A DNA stretch of 64,000 bases from Shimia ponticola (GCF_007995215.1 NZ_VCDK01000006.1:496001-560000), one strand, 5' to 3'. Positions 50,920 to 60,798 are shown, numbered from the stretch's first letter. Made by a program: numbers and translations. Notes: generated by a model from the sequence alone, not told the origin.

Positions 50920-52713
50920 ATGCACGCCTACCGTTCGCACACTTGTGCCGATCTGACCGCCGCCAATGTGGGCGACACCATCCGTTTGTCGGGCTGGGTC
51001 CACCGTCGGCGCGACCATGGCGGCGTGATCTTTATCGATTTGCGCGACCACTACGGTATCACCCAGGTTCTGTGTGACCCAGACAGCCCCGTTTTCAACG
51101 AGGTCGAGAAGCTGCGCAGCGAATGGTGCATCCGTATCGACGGCACGGTAAAGGCGCGCGACCCTGAACTGGTGAACCCCAAGCTGCCAACCGGTGAGAT
51201 TGAGGTTTTTATCCGTGACATGGAGGTGCTGGGCGGCATCGACGGCGAACTGCCGCTGCAGGTTTTTGGCGATCAGGAGTATCCTGAAGAAACGCGCCTA
51301 AGCTACCGCTACCTCGACCTGCGCCGTGAAAAGATGCAGGCGAACATGGCACTGCGCTCGGATGTTGTTGCGTCGATCCGCCGCCGCATGTGGGATCAAA
51401 ACTTCCGCGAATATCAGACGCCGATCATCACGGCGTCCTCGCCAGAAGGCGCGCGTGATTTCCTCGTTCCATCGCGTCTGCACCCCGGCAAATTCTATGC
51501 CCTGCCGCAGGCGCCGCAGCAATTCAAACAGCTGATCATGGTCAGTGGCTTTGACAAATACTTCCAGATCGCGCCGTGTTTCCGCGATGAAGACCCGCGC
51601 GCGGACCGCTCGCCCACCGATTTCTATCAACTCGATATGGAAATGTCCTTTGTCGAACAGCAGGACGTGTTCGACACCATCCAGCCGGTTCTGACAGGGA
51701 TTTTTGAAGAGTTTGGCGGTGGTCGTACTGTGGACCAAGAGTGGCCGCAAATCTCTTACCGCGACGCTGCACTGTGGTACGGCACCGACAAGCCCGACCT
51801 ACGCAACCCGATCAAGATGCAGGACGTGTCCGAACATTTCCGTGGCTCTGGTTTCGCGATCTTCGCCAAACTGTTGGAGCAGGACGGCACGCAGGTCCGT
51901 GCGATCCCGGCACCGAAAGGCGGTAGCCGCAAGTTCTGCGACCGCATGGATAAATTCGCCCGCGCAGAGGGGCTGCCGGGGATGGGGTATATCTTCTGGC
52001 GCGATCAAGGCGAAGGCATGGAGGCCGCAGGGCCGCTGGCCAAGAATATCGGCCCTGAGCGGACCGAGGCGATCCGTCAGCAGTTGGGCCTTGAGGTCGG
52101 CGATGCGGCGTTCTTCCTCGGTGGGAAGCCGTCCTCGTTTGAAAAGGTCGCCGGCAAGGCCCGCACGGTGATCTGGGAAGAAACGCCCAAAGCGCCAGAG
52201 GATGAAAACTGGCGCGACCGCTTTGCCTTTGCGTGGATCGTGGATTTCCCGATTTATGAGAAGGACGAGGAAACCGGCAAAATCGACTTTGAGCACAACC
52301 CGTTCTCCATGCCACAAGGCGGGATGGATGCACTGAACGGCGATCCGCTGGACGTACTGGGCTATCAATACGACTTGGCGTGTAACGGCTATGAACTGGT
52401 GTCGGGGGCTATCCGGAACCACAAACCCGAGATCATGTTCAAGGCGTTCGAAATTGCAGGTTACGGCAAGGACGAGGTTGAAAAGCGCTTTGGCGGTATG
52501 GTCAACGCGTTCCAATACGGTGCGCCACCCCACGGCGGCTGCGCCGCAGGCATCGACCGGATCGTGATGCTGCTGGCTGATCAGGACAACATCCGCGAAG
52601 TGATCATGTTCCCGATGAACCAACGCGCGGAAGACCTGATGATGAGCGCGCCGAGCGAGCCGCTGAATGAACAGCTACGAGAGTTGTCGTTGCGGGTGGT
52701 GCAAGAGGATTGA
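50920..52713 (+). CDS. aspS: Aspartyl-tRNA synthetase
   Basis: A 597-residue class II synthetase of the bacterial type. The N-terminal anticodon OB domain (about 1-110) contains [22 protein letters not shown]. The catalytic core holds motif 2 ([20 protein letters not shown]) and motif 3 ([19 protein letters not shown]). The bacterial GAD insertion domain lies between them. It charges tRNA-Asp, and in bacteria with GatCAB it may also mischarge tRNA-Asn; this cannot be read here. A REP-like palindrome (52721-52740) lies 8 bases after the stop. Confidence 0.98.
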   Translation: MHAYRSHTCADLTAANVGDTIRLSGWVHRRRDHGGVIFIDLRDHYGITQVLCDPDSPVFNEVEKLRSEWCIRIDGTVKARDPELVNPKLPTGEIEVFIRDMEVLGGIDGELPLQVFGDQEYPEETRLSYRYLDLRREKMQANMALRSDVVASIRRRMWDQNFREYQTPIITASSPEGARDFLVPSRLHPGKFYALPQAPQQFKQLIMVSGFDKYFQIAPCFRDEDPRADRSPTDFYQLDMEMSFVEQQDVFDTIQPVLTGIFEEFGGGRTVDQEWPQISYRDAALWYGTDKPDLRNPIKMQDVSEHFRGSGFAIFAKLLEQDGTQVRAIPAPKGGSRKFCDRMDKFARAEGLPGMGYIFWRDQGEGMEAAGPLAKNIGPERTEAIRQQLGLEVGDAAFFLGGKPSSFEKVAGKARTVIWEETPKAPEDENWRDRFAFAWIVDFPIYEKDEETGKIDFEHNPFSMPQGGMDALNGDPLDVLGYQYDLACNGYELVSGAIRNHKPEIMFKAFEIAGYGKDEVEKRFGGMVNAFQYGAPPHGGCAAGIDRIVMLLADQDNIREVIMFPMNQRAEDLMMSAPSEPLNEQLRELSLRVVQED

Positions 52714-52720
52714 TGCGTAG

Positions 52721-52740
52721 GGTGCGTGCCTGCACGCACC
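52721..52740. repeat. REP-like palindrome GGTGCGTG-N4-CACGCACC after aspS
   Basis: Perfect 8-bp stem with a CCTG loop, seven bases past the aspS stop. Same arms as the element at 848-867 after lysK. In both cases the hairpin is the first structure after a synthetase gene. No T-tract follows. Confidence 0.6.
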
Positions 52741-52893
52741 TCCTCGCCTGAACGGTATTTGCAGGTCTCAGCACCGAAACGGCAATGATCCGCCGTCGTC
52801 GTGGCACGCGTTTCACGATGACAGATGCGATTCCTGTTTTGAGTCCCTATATTAGTGGCCAAGCAGGATCGTAGGGAACCAAACAGGTTACGC

Positions 52894-54282
52894 ATGTCAT
52901 TTACCCCGCAGCGCGCGGCGCGACGATTTGGTGGCGGGTTGTCGCCACACCATCAACCGCCTCAATCTGTCGAGGCGATGTTGACCACCCTTGCTGCGCC
53001 CGACGAGATGGCCGAGCGCTATCCGATCACGGCCTATTCCACGTTTCAGGACATGGATGTGGAATCCCTGCGATTGCGGGGCATCTATAAGAAAAACTTG
53101 AATACCGACGTCGGTGAGGCGGCGCGGGCTGGCCTGCGCGAGACCTTGCTGGACGCGCGCAACTTGATGGAGCAGGACAGGCGCGCGCAGGCCGCTCGGT
53201 TCGTGGATGCGCCTGATGCCATGCGCGAAGAGCTGACGATTTTTTGGACAGATCATTTCACAACGGTCCGCACCGGGCGGATCGATCAATACACCCAACA
53301 GTCCTATGCCGAACAGGCGATACGTCCGCATGTTGCGGGCAAGTTTTCGGATATGTTGCTCGCGGCGGCCAAGCATCCGCGCATGATCTTGTTTCTCAAT
53401 CAGAACGTGTCGATCGGAGAAAATTCTCCCCTCGGGCGGAATTCCCAGAAGAAACGTGGGATCAATGAAAATCTGGCGCGCGAGATACTTGAGTTGCACA
53501 CGTTGGGCGCAAACGGCGGCTATACGCAAACGGATGTGCGGAATTTTGCCAAGCTGTTGACGGGCATGGCAATTGACCGCCAGAGGCGGTTTGAATTCAA
53601 TGCCCGCCGTTCCGAGCCGGGTCAACACGAGGTGTTGGGCAAGACCTATGGGCGGCGTCGGCCGGGGCTCGAAGAGATTGACGAAGCATTGAACGATCTG
53701 GCGCGGCATCCCGATACGGCCCGGCATCTCGCTTGGAAGCTGGCGATGCACTACGTGTCTGAGACCCCCGATGACGGCATGATCGAGCAGATGGCGCAGG
53801 CTTATCTGGCGGCCGATACGGCCCTGTTGCCGATGTACGAGGCCATGCTCCGGCATCCGGCGGCGTGGGACTTCAGTGGGTTGGGCAATGTGAAATGGCC
53901 AGTCCAATACGTGTATTCGGCGGCGCGTGCGCTGGGCATCCGTGGGGCCGATATAATGGCGCTGCCGGAGGGACGCTTTCGCGGGGCATTTGACGGGCGC
54001 GTTGCCCGCATGGGCCAACGCCTGAGCCGCGCCAACGGGCCGGACGGTTGGGAAGAGGCCGATACCCATTGGATTACGCCACAGGCTGTCGCGCATCGCA
54101 TATCATGGGCCATGGTCGAGCCGTCGCGCCTGATGGATATTTTGCCGGATCCACGGGACCTTGTTGACACTGCCATTGGTCCTGATGCGCCCGAAAGCCT
54201 GCGCTTTGTCGCCAAGGCGGCATCAAATCAGGTCGAGGGCGTCGGGCTGGTTCTGGCCTCGCCGTCGTTTCAGAGGAGATAG
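52894..54282 (+). CDS. DUF1800 family protein
   Basis: A 462-residue DUF1800 protein. The family motifs are FTPQRAARRFGGG near the start, the central FWTDHFTT segment, RAMNENLAREILELH-like GINENLAREILELHTLGANGGYTQTDVRNFAKLLTG, and GKTYGRRRPGLEEIDEALNDLARHPDTARHLAWKLAMHYVS. DUF1800 genes almost always precede a DUF1501 gene, as here (4 bp gap). Function is not established; the pair is thought to act in or beyond the inner membrane. No Tat signal is obvious on this partner. The ATG at 52894 is used. Confidence 0.92.
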   Translation: MSFTPQRAARRFGGGLSPHHQPPQSVEAMLTTLAAPDEMAERYPITAYSTFQDMDVESLRLRGIYKKNLNTDVGEAARAGLRETLLDARNLMEQDRRAQAARFVDAPDAMREELTIFWTDHFTTVRTGRIDQYTQQSYAEQAIRPHVAGKFSDMLLAAAKHPRMILFLNQNVSIGENSPLGRNSQKKRGINENLAREILELHTLGANGGYTQTDVRNFAKLLTGMAIDRQRRFEFNARRSEPGQHEVLGKTYGRRRPGLEEIDEALNDLARHPDTARHLAWKLAMHYVSETPDDGMIEQMAQAYLAADTALLPMYEAMLRHPAAWDFSGLGNVKWPVQYVYSAARALGIRGADIMALPEGRFRGAFDGRVARMGQRLSRANGPDGWEEADTHWITPQAVAHRISWAMVEPSRLMDILPDPRDLVDTAIGPDAPESLRFVAKAASNQVEGVGLVLASPSFQRR

Positions 54283-54286
54283 CGGA

Positions 54287-55540
54287 ATGGACCCCAAACT
54301 GGATCGTCGCAGCTTTTTGCGCCAGTCGCTGTCGTCCGGGCTTCTGGGCTGTTCCGCAGCCGCAAGCCCTCTGATCACTCCGGTGACTTTTGCCAATTTG
54401 CCTGACGGACTTGCTGGTGAAAACCGGTTGGTCGTCATCATTCTGCGCGGAGCGATGGACGGTTTGGATGTGGTGAGACCTGTCGGCGACCCGGATTTTG
54501 CAGGGCTGCGCAGTACCATTGATGACGGACAAGAGCGGTTGCCATTGGATGGTTTCTACGACCTGCATCCGGCGTTGAAGCCCCTGATGCCGCTCTGGCA
54601 GGCAGGTCAGCTGGGTTTTGCCCATGCCGTCGCGACGCCCTACCGCGACAAGCGATCCCATTTTGATGGGCAAGACATTCTCGAAAGCGGGGTTGCCTCG
54701 GTCGACGGTGTCGAAAGCTCTGGCAATGGGTGGCTGAACCGAATGCTGACGCTGATGCCCGGTGCGCGTGCCGAGACGGCCTTTGCCGTGGGACGCAGCC
54801 AGATGATGGTGCTTGCCGGGAAGGCCCCGTACCGGACCTGGGTTCCGAATACGAGCCTTGATCTGACGCCACACGCAGAGCGGCTGTTGGAGGTGCTCTA
54901 CCATGATGATCCTGCCTTCCGGGAGGCCGCGCTATCGGCTGACGCAATCATTGATGCGCTGGCTACCGACGACCCCTCTGACGATGTCGATACCTCGTCC
55001 ATGATGGCCGAGATGGGCATGGAGATGGGCCGCGGGCGCAGCAACCGCGCGCTGATTGATACGCTCGATTTTACTCTGAATCGGCTGGTCGGAGAGACGC
55101 GGATTGCTGCGTTTTCGATCAACGGGTGGGACACCCACGGCAACCAAAGCAACCGGATGCAAAACCTGCTCAGCCAGCTTTCGAACGCCATCCTGACCCT
55201 GAAGGCCGGGCTGGGGTCTGCGTGGAATACAACCACCGTTCTGGCAATGACGGAGTTTGGACGCACGGTTCGGGAAAACGGAACCAAGGGCACCGATCAC
55301 GGCACTGGCGGCGCCATGCTTATGGCGGGTGGAGCGGTGCGCGGCGGGCGCGTTTATGGTGACTGGCCGGGTCTCAGCGAAGCTGATCTTTACGAGCGTC
55401 GGGACCTCTTGCCGACGGCGGATGTGCGATCTTATGCAGGCTACGCGATGCAGGGGCTTTACGGCGTGTCCTCCAGCGATCTGGAGCGCGTGGTGTTTCC
55501 CGGGCTCGACCTTGGGGTCAATCCGGGCATCATTCTTTAA
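54287..55540 (+). CDS. DUF1501 family Tat-exported protein
   Basis: A 417-residue DUF1501 protein (sulfatase-like alkaline-phosphatase-superfamily fold). The N-terminal DRRSFLRQSLSSGLLGCSAAAS is a twin-arginine signal. GENRLVVIILRGAMDGLDVV is the family's first strand with a probable metal-binding Asp. AFSINGWDTHGNQSNRM and TVLAMTEFGRTVRENGTKGTDHGTGG carry the conserved Asp/His/Glu-type residues. The strong ribosome site GAGGAG is eight bases before ATG 54287. It is translated together with the DUF1800 gene just upstream. Substrate unknown. Confidence 0.92.
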   Translation: MDPKLDRRSFLRQSLSSGLLGCSAAASPLITPVTFANLPDGLAGENRLVVIILRGAMDGLDVVRPVGDPDFAGLRSTIDDGQERLPLDGFYDLHPALKPLMPLWQAGQLGFAHAVATPYRDKRSHFDGQDILESGVASVDGVESSGNGWLNRMLTLMPGARAETAFAVGRSQMMVLAGKAPYRTWVPNTSLDLTPHAERLLEVLYHDDPAFREAALSADAIIDALATDDPSDDVDTSSMMAEMGMEMGRGRSNRALIDTLDFTLNRLVGETRIAAFSINGWDTHGNQSNRMQNLLSQLSNAILTLKAGLGSAWNTTTVLAMTEFGRTVRENGTKGTDHGTGGAMLMAGGAVRGGRVYGDWPGLSEADLYERRDLLPTADVRSYAGYAMQGLYGVSSSDLERVVFPGLDLGVNPGIIL

Positions 55541-55556
55541 GCAGGGTTTAGTTCGA

Positions 55557-55739
55557 TCACAGGGCGGCGCGGTCGTGCGCGGCCTGGGTCAGGGCATGGG
55601 TTTGCATGTCGCTGGCGGGTGTCAGGAGGGTGCCGACAATGGCCGTCGTCAGCATCACTGCACCCAGAACAAGCACGGCCCAATCGGCAATGGCCGAGAC
55701 ACGATTTCCTTCCAGATGTTGACGCAGGGTAGACAGCAT
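55557..55739 (-). CDS. Small single-pass membrane protein, 60 residues
   Basis: The ATG at 55739 is preceded by AGAGGC and opens a 60-codon gene. One membrane segment, WAVLVLGAVMLTTAIVGTLL, is flanked by a basic N-terminus and a polar tail (SDMQTHALTQAAHDRAAL). It resembles small Flp-pilin-locus-type membrane proteins in size, but no pilus genes are adjacent. It converges on the DUF1501 gene. Function unknown. Confidence 0.6.
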   Translation of the reverse strand: MLSTLRQHLEGNRVSAIADWAVLVLGAVMLTTAIVGTLLTPASDMQTHALTQAAHDRAAL

Positions 55740-55827
55740 GGAGCCTCTGAGGTTTCTGTGACTCTCTGAATGGCAACTGATTGTGGCCAGACTTGGAACG
55801 TAGAAGGGCAATTGCGGGGGCATTGCG

Positions 55828-56541
55828 ATGGAGCAGCCAATCGGAGCTGTGGTCGAAGGGTGGCAAGGGGCGCGCGCGCCGTCGGGTGAGGTGCTGACCG
55901 GACGCTGGGTGCGGCTTGAGCCGTTGTCGCCGGAACGGCATGCGGCGCAGTTCCATGACGCCGTCGTCGGTCACCCCCATCTGTGGACCTATATGCCGTG
56001 GGGGCCGTTTTCATCGACGGCCGCGTTTCAGAGGGCATTGACGCAACTGGCTGAAAACCCTGCCTATTCCTACTATGCGATTTGTGATGTCGCGACCGGT
56101 CGGCCACTGGGCAAGGCGGCTTACATGAACATCTTGCCGGATCATGGCGTTGTCGAGGTTGGTGGGATCGCCTATGCGCCCGCGCTTCAGAAAACGGCAG
56201 GCGCAACCGAAGCGATGATCTTGATGATGCGCTGGGCATTTGCGGCGGGCTTTCGCCGTTACGAATGGAAGTGCAACGCGCTGAATGCGCCGTCGCGGCG
56301 CGCGGCGCAACGGTTGGGTTTCAGCTTTGAAGGGGTGTTTCGCAACCACATGGTCGTGAAAGGGCGCAGCCGAGATTCCGCGTGGTTTGCGGTGACGGAT
56401 GCGGATTGGCCCGCCTTGTCCGAAGCGTTCGAATTCTGGCTTTCTCCGCAGAATTTCGATGCTGAAGGTCGGCAGAAGGAAAGCCTGTCGAACCTAACCC
56501 GGTTGGTGCGGGTGGCAAGCGACCCGACACAGGCCGACTAA
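55828..56541 (+). CDS. GNAT-family N-acetyltransferase (RimJ/RimL type)
   Basis: A 237-residue GCN5-related acetyltransferase of the Acetyltransf_3 type. TGRWVRLEPLSPERHAAQFH marks the start of the domain. YYAICDVATGRPLGKAAYMNILPDHGVVEVGGIAYAPALQKTAGATEAMILMMRWAF contains the acetyl-CoA binding core, and YEWKCNALNAPSRRAAQRLGFSFEGVFRNH the C-terminal segment. It converges on the receiver gene with a 4-bp overlap. Acceptor unknown. Confidence 0.9.
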   Translation: MEQPIGAVVEGWQGARAPSGEVLTGRWVRLEPLSPERHAAQFHDAVVGHPHLWTYMPWGPFSSTAAFQRALTQLAENPAYSYYAICDVATGRPLGKAAYMNILPDHGVVEVGGIAYAPALQKTAGATEAMILMMRWAFAAGFRRYEWKCNALNAPSRRAAQRLGFSFEGVFRNHMVVKGRSRDSAWFAVTDADWPALSEAFEFWLSPQNFDAEGRQKESLSNLTRLVRVASDPTQAD

Positions 56542-57245
56542 ACAGCGATCTTATGCTGTGCGCGGGTGCGGATAAGATCGAGCATCGCGGCAGCCGGACC
56601 CGGACGCGCGGGATCAAAGGACGCTGCGCGCGCGGCGGCGAATAGGTCCGCGTCCAGGGCGCAACGGGCGATGCCTAGGACAAAGTTTGCGACATAGGCC
56701 ACCTGATGGGCATCGCCTGTCTGCCCGTCCAACGCAGCGAGCGCGGCAGATAGATCATCCTGGAATGCAATTCGATCCGGCGAGACCTGTGTCGTGTCAG
56801 CAGGCCGGGGGGCATTGGGGCGTCGGTCGCGTGGCATGTGGCGCAGGATTTCGGCTTGAAACGCGGCGATCGAGGTCATGGGTTTATGCAGAAACCCATT
56901 GGCCCCAGCAGCCATTGCCGCCTGTTCAAGATCACCATCGCCGCTCGTGCCAAGGACGACGGGAGATTGCGCTGCGCCGTGGCACAGGTCAGCAATCAAT
57001 TCGGCGCCTGATCCATCTGGCAGGCCCATATCGACGATGGCAACGGCCGGACGATATACGCGTAGATGCCGCCGTGCCGATGCGATGCAGTCCGCGCGTC
57101 TGATCCGGGCGCCCGAACGCACGCACATGAGCCGAATGGCTTCGCAGGCAAAACGGCTGTCTTCCACGGCAAGAACTGTCAGACCCAAGAGAGGGCGGGA
57201 TGCGCTGGGCGGTTGGGTTTGAAAGAAATCGTCGAGCGTGTTCAT
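56538..57245 (-). CDS. Response regulator receiver protein with helical C-terminus
   Basis: A 235-residue protein with a CheY-like receiver in residues about 20-140. Phosphoacceptor Asp72 lies in AVAIVDMGLPDGSGAE, the Thr in VVLGTSGDGDLE and the Lys in FLHKPMTS; the N-terminal acidic residues are in VLAVEDSRFACEAIRL. The C-terminal 90 residues are Ala-rich and helical, without an HTH, so the output may be protein-protein contact. No histidine kinase is adjacent. Confidence 0.85.
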   Translation of the reverse strand: MNTLDDFFQTQPPSASRPLLGLTVLAVEDSRFACEAIRLMCVRSGARIRRADCIASARRHLRVYRPAVAIVDMGLPDGSGAELIADLCHGAAQSPVVLGTSGDGDLEQAAMAAGANGFLHKPMTSIAAFQAEILRHMPRDRRPNAPRPADTTQVSPDRIAFQDDLSAALAALDGQTGDAHQVAYVANFVLGIARCALDADLFAAARAASFDPARPGPAAAMLDLIRTRAQHKIAV

Positions 57246-57372
57246 GGAATCCCCCTTTTGTCGCGTGGCGTCCTGTGAGGACGTGTGGCATGGGATGAGT
57301 AAATGCCCCGGACACCTAAGACTTGGTTAAGGTTGCGCGACGGGCTGACAAAAGACTGATCGAAGGAGACCG

Positions 57373-57780
57373 ATGATGATCGGACGTTTGAACCACGTGG
57401 CGATTGCCGTACCTGATCTTGAGGCGGCGTCAGCGCAGTATCGCGACACGCTGGGTGCCAATGTGGGTGCGCCTCAGGATGAGCCCGATCATGGCGTCAC
57501 GGTGGTGTTCATCGAACTTCCGAACACCAAGATCGAATTGCTATATCCGCTGGGCGAAAACTCACCAATTCAGGGGTTCTTGGACAAGAACCCGTCCGGC
57601 GGCATCCACCATGTCTGCTATGAGGTCGACGACATTCTCGCGGCGCGGGACAAGCTGAAAGAGCAGGGCGCGCGAGTGCTTGGCACCGGCGAGCCCAAGA
57701 TTGGCGCGCATGGCAAGCCCGTGCTTTTCCTGCACCCCAAGGATTTTAACGGGTGCCTCGTGGAACTGGAGCAAGTCTGA
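57373..57780 (+). CDS. mce: Methylmalonyl-CoA epimerase
   Basis: A 135-residue VOC/glyoxalase-fold enzyme that interconverts (2R)- and (2S)-methylmalonyl-CoA in propionate metabolism. The metal site is made by LNHVAIAVPDLEAA (His), NTKIELLYPLGENSP (Glu), GIHHVCYEVDDI (His) and LVELEQV (Glu). Tandem ATGs at 57373 and 57376 follow GAAGGAG; the first is used. The DUF1467 gene overlaps its stop by one base (TGATG), a common arrangement in Alphaproteobacteria. Confidence 0.95.
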   Translation: MMIGRLNHVAIAVPDLEAASAQYRDTLGANVGAPQDEPDHGVTVVFIELPNTKIELLYPLGENSPIQGFLDKNPSGGIHHVCYEVDDILAARDKLKEQGARVLGTGEPKIGAHGKPVLFLHPKDFNGCLVELEQV

Positions 57781-58061
57781 TGGGTGTGACCTCGGCACTG
57801 GTTCTGTTTGCCGTGATCTGGTTCATGGTGCTGTTCTGTGTGCTGCCGATCCGGCTTGAGACGCAGGGCGACACGGGTGAGATCGTGCCCGGTACCCATG
57901 CTGGGTCACCTACCAACCCTCAGTTGAAAAAGCGGTTTCTGATCACCACGGCGATTTCGGTGGTTTTGTGGATCATCATCGCCGGTACCATCATCAGCGG
58001 CCTGATTACCGTGCGGGATCTGGATTGGTTCAACCGGATGGCGACGCCTGACCTCGGCTAG
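57780..58061 (+). CDS. DUF1467 family membrane protein
   Basis: A 93-residue protein with two membrane segments (LVLFAVIWFMVLFCVLPI and FLITTAISVVLWIIIAGTIISGL). DUF1467 is typically encoded right after methylmalonyl-CoA epimerase in Alphaproteobacteria, as here; the start ATG overlaps the epimerase stop (TGATG). Its role is unknown. Confidence 0.92.
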   Translation: MGVTSALVLFAVIWFMVLFCVLPIRLETQGDTGEIVPGTHAGSPTNPQLKKRFLITTAISVVLWIIIAGTIISGLITVRDLDWFNRMATPDLG

Positions 58062-58130
58062 GTCCGCGCGTAAACCAGCATGACGAAGCGGCAGCACGGG
58101 CTGCCGCTTTTCGTTTCCGCCGCGCTGTGT

Positions 58131-58820
58131 CTAAAGCTGGCGCAGTTGATGATAGAGATGTGTAAAGGTTGCCGCGCCGATCACGGGAACCAGCAGGTTG
58201 ACCAGCGGAATGGTCAGCGGAAAGGCCATCAGGCAGCCCGCGATCCAGATCGTGACGCGAAATTCTTCTCGCATCTTCTTGGCCCCGTCGCGGCCAAGGT
58301 GGCGCATGGCAGTGACCTGAAAATATTCGCGTCCCAGCAAAAAGCCGTTCATACCCAGAAAGATAAACGGCGCTGCAGGCGGGAAGAACGCATAAAGGAT
58401 CAGCGCGGCAAGGTTCGCTCCGATGAGAACGCCGAGGAAATTTACGGTATCGCGCAGGCCATCCCAAAACGACACGCGCCGCGGGCGTGCAACATCACGG
58501 TAATGCACGTCTTCTACGGCTTCAGCGACCTCGTCGAGGAAAAGCGATGTGATTGCCGATGCCACCGGAACCATCAGGAAGATCGACAGCAAAAGCATCA
58601 CAAATATCGATCCGAATGACAGCAGGTCGCCGACCCAAGTCACCTCTCCGATCAGGGGCAGGGTCGTGCCTTCGCCAAAGGCCCATTCGATCAGCCAAAG
58701 AAATGCGGCGTAGACCGCGACCAGCAAGACGATGGTAAGCCCGATCCCGCGAAACAGGACGCCGCGAAACCGAGAATCGTTCAACTGGCCAAGAGCAAGA
58801 AAGAAGGCGCGCAGGATCAT
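58131..58820 (-). CDS. EI24 domain membrane protein (CysZ-like)
   Basis: A 229-residue membrane protein with about four to five helices of the EI24/CysZ family (FFLALGQLNDSRFRGVLFRG, LSIFLMVPVASAITSLFLDEV, NFLGVLIGANLAALILYAFF, GMNGFLLGREYFQVTAMRH). CysZ itself moves sulfate in enterobacteria, but many alphaproteobacterial members lie away from cysteine genes, as here. The start ATG at 58820 overlaps the nitroreductase stop (ATGA), so the genes are co-translated. Confidence 0.88.
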   Translation of the reverse strand: MILRAFFLALGQLNDSRFRGVLFRGIGLTIVLLVAVYAAFLWLIEWAFGEGTTLPLIGEVTWVGDLLSFGSIFVMLLLSIFLMVPVASAITSLFLDEVAEAVEDVHYRDVARPRRVSFWDGLRDTVNFLGVLIGANLAALILYAFFPPAAPFIFLGMNGFLLGREYFQVTAMRHLGRDGAKKMREEFRVTIWIAGCLMAFPLTIPLVNLLVPVIGAATFTHLYHQLRQL

Positions 58821-59383
58821 TGGGCGATCCACCGTGTTTTTTGCCCGATATCCGGGCGTGGACGATCGGGCGGCGTGTCCTTTGCTGTGCCGATATGAAT
58901 GATGCCAGCAACCCGTTCGTGTTGGGCCAGACCCAGACCGGTTTCGACAAACGCTCTGTCATGGCTCGCAAAGCCCGAAAGCCAGTTTGCCCCCCAGCCC
59001 GCACCCAAGGCGGCATTCAAAAGAGCAAGGCACACCGCGCCAGCGGAATAGGTCTGTTCGATGGCCGGGATTTTCTCACTTTCGACCGGGCTTTCGACAA
59101 CCACAATGGCAAATGGAGAGACTTCGAATTGTCCTGCGGCCTTGTCCGGGTCCTGTCCTGTGGCGATGGCACGTTCCCGCGCCAGCGGTGCAAGGCGACG
59201 CAGGGCTTTTTCTTCGAGCACAACAAAGCGCCATGGCTCAAGCTTGCCATGGTCAGGTGTGCGGGCGGCGGCGGTCAGAAACGTGGCAACCTCGCCTTTG
59301 GACGGCACTGGTTTGCCCAATAGCTTGTAGGGGCGGGACCGGCGGGTCAGCAGGAAAGCAAGGGCAGGAGTGATTTCGGACAT
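58817..59383 (-). CDS. Nitroreductase family protein (YdjA-like)
   Basis: A 188-residue FMN-dependent nitroreductase-fold protein. LLTRRSRPYKLLGKPVPSKGEVATFLTAAARTPDHGKLEPWRFVVLEE carries the FMN phosphate Arg and the PWRF segment, and GWGANWLSGFASHDRAFVETGLGL the C-terminal half. The short length matches the YdjA branch, which is active as a homodimer with NAD(P)H. Substrate unknown. It is followed by the EI24 gene with a 4-bp overlap. Confidence 0.92.
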   Translation of the reverse strand: MSEITPALAFLLTRRSRPYKLLGKPVPSKGEVATFLTAAARTPDHGKLEPWRFVVLEEKALRRLAPLARERAIATGQDPDKAAGQFEVSPFAIVVVESPVESEKIPAIEQTYSAGAVCLALLNAALGAGWGANWLSGFASHDRAFVETGLGLAQHERVAGIIHIGTAKDTPPDRPRPDIGQKTRWIAQ

Positions 59384-59447
59384 AGGCGCGCCTTATGGTT
59401 TCCGTTCCATGTCGGTCATTCAGGACAGTGTATCAAGGGCTGGACCG

Positions 59448-60554
59448 TCAGGTTCGGTGGAACCGAGCCAGATCATCGACCCAATCGCTGAGGAAAGCTT
59501 CAAACTTTTCCGACGGTTGGCGCAAGGCAAAGGTCTGTGCCAAAGGGTCGGGGGCATGATGCGGGTGCCCATCTCCTATGCCCAGGAGCGCCTCAATCGT
59601 GGCATGCCCGCAAAACGGGACATAAACCTCGGAATAGCCGCCTTCGTGCACAAGAAGCAGCCGACCGTCGCAATGGGCGCGCGCGACGTCCTGAATGCGC
59701 AGGGTCATCTGTCGAAAGGTATCTGCCGTGGCCAACATGCGCGACAGTGGGTCCACCGCTGCCGCATCAAAGCCGCAGGCAACGATGATGATGTCGGGTT
59801 TGAACCGGTCAATCGCAGGTCGGACGATCCGGTCCATTGCCTGCAAGTAGGTCACATGGCCTGCGCCTGGCGGCAGGGGGATGTTGATGTTGGAATGATT
59901 GACGCCCGTGACATCCGCATCACCGGTGTCCATCGGATAGTTATGTTCCTGATGTATGGAGATCGTCAGCGTGTCTGGGTCGTCGAGATAGATCGCCTCT
60001 GTTCCGTTCCCGTGATGAACGTCCCAATCCAATATCACCGCTCTGAGCGGTGCGTCTTGCCGCGCGGCCTGAAGCGCGATTGCGATATTGGCCAAAAGGC
60101 AGAAGCCATTCGGAAAATCAGGAAGGCAATGGTGGCCCGGTGGGCGTGACAGGGCATAGGCCTGTTGAACCGTCCCGGCCATGACATCGGCCAGCGCCTG
60201 TTTGGACAAGCCCGTCGACAACGCAGCCTGCTCATAGCCGCCAGAGCCGAATGGCGCGCGAAGACCAATCTCACCCCCGCCGGCGTCAGACATCTCTTTG
60301 AAACGTGTCAGGTAGCTTTCTGGGTGAACGCGCAGAAGGTCATCGCGCGTGGCCTCAGTGGCCGAACGCGTCGTCACATCGCCTATCAGTCCCGTTGCAT
60401 TCATCAGGTTGACAAGACGGCGCTTGGTTTCTGGGCCTTCTGGCAGCCCGCCAGCGACAAGCGGTTGCATGAGGCCGCCGACCGGGACGGTCAGGGCATA
60501 GTTGCCACCACCGAACCAAAACGTCCGTTCGTCGTAATAAAAGCCCGTGCTCAT
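59448..60554 (-). CDS. Histone deacetylase-fold hydrolase (class II HDAC / acetylpolyamine amidohydrolase type)
   Basis: A 368-residue Zn-dependent amidohydrolase. Catalytic His pair in SRPPGHHCLPDFPNGFCLLA, zinc ligands in ILDWDVHHGNGTEAIY (Asp, His) and ACGFDAAAVDPLS (Asp), and the C-terminal glycine motif LLVHEGGYSEVYVPF (Tyr). Members remove acetyl groups from polyamines or other small acetylamides, or from protein lysines; bacterial ones mainly do the former. ATG 60554 is used. The 78-residue gene just upstream is probably co-transcribed (7 bp gap). Confidence 0.94.
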   Translation of the reverse strand: MSTGFYYDERTFWFGGGNYALTVPVGGLMQPLVAGGLPEGPETKRRLVNLMNATGLIGDVTTRSATEATRDDLLRVHPESYLTRFKEMSDAGGGEIGLRAPFGSGGYEQAALSTGLSKQALADVMAGTVQQAYALSRPPGHHCLPDFPNGFCLLANIAIALQAARQDAPLRAVILDWDVHHGNGTEAIYLDDPDTLTISIHQEHNYPMDTGDADVTGVNHSNINIPLPPGAGHVTYLQAMDRIVRPAIDRFKPDIIIVACGFDAAAVDPLSRMLATADTFRQMTLRIQDVARAHCDGRLLLVHEGGYSEVYVPFCGHATIEALLGIGDGHPHHAPDPLAQTFALRQPSEKFEAFLSDWVDDLARFHRT

Positions 60555-60561
60555 AGGCGCA

Positions 60562-60798
60562 TCACTTGCGCCGAGCGGTGGTGTACACACCCTCTTCCGA
60601 ATTGAGCGACGCGACGAGGTCCTGAACCTGTTGCAGGGATAGAGTGATTTTCTGCACGCGATCCGTCTGAGGGTCGAGTTGTTCGACTGTCACGCAGTCT
60701 TCAAAGGCCGTCAGCGCGACGTCTTCTTGCAAAGCCATATGGCCTTCATCAACCAGCGTAATGACGGTGGCGTCGAATTCATGTTCTACGGTGTACAT
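60562..60798 (-). CDS. Small hypothetical protein
   Basis: A 78-residue protein starting with MYTVEHEFDATVITLVDEGH and ending in a basic tail (YTTARRK). It shows mostly beta/alpha alternation with the acidic segment ALTAFEDCVTVEQLDP and a helix (LSLQQVQDLVASLN). No domain recognised. It lies seven bases before the HDAC-fold gene on the same strand, so the two are probably expressed together. Confidence 0.68.
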   Translation of the reverse strand: MYTVEHEFDATVITLVDEGHMALQEDVALTAFEDCVTVEQLDPQTDRVQKITLSLQQVQDLVASLNSEEGVYTTARRK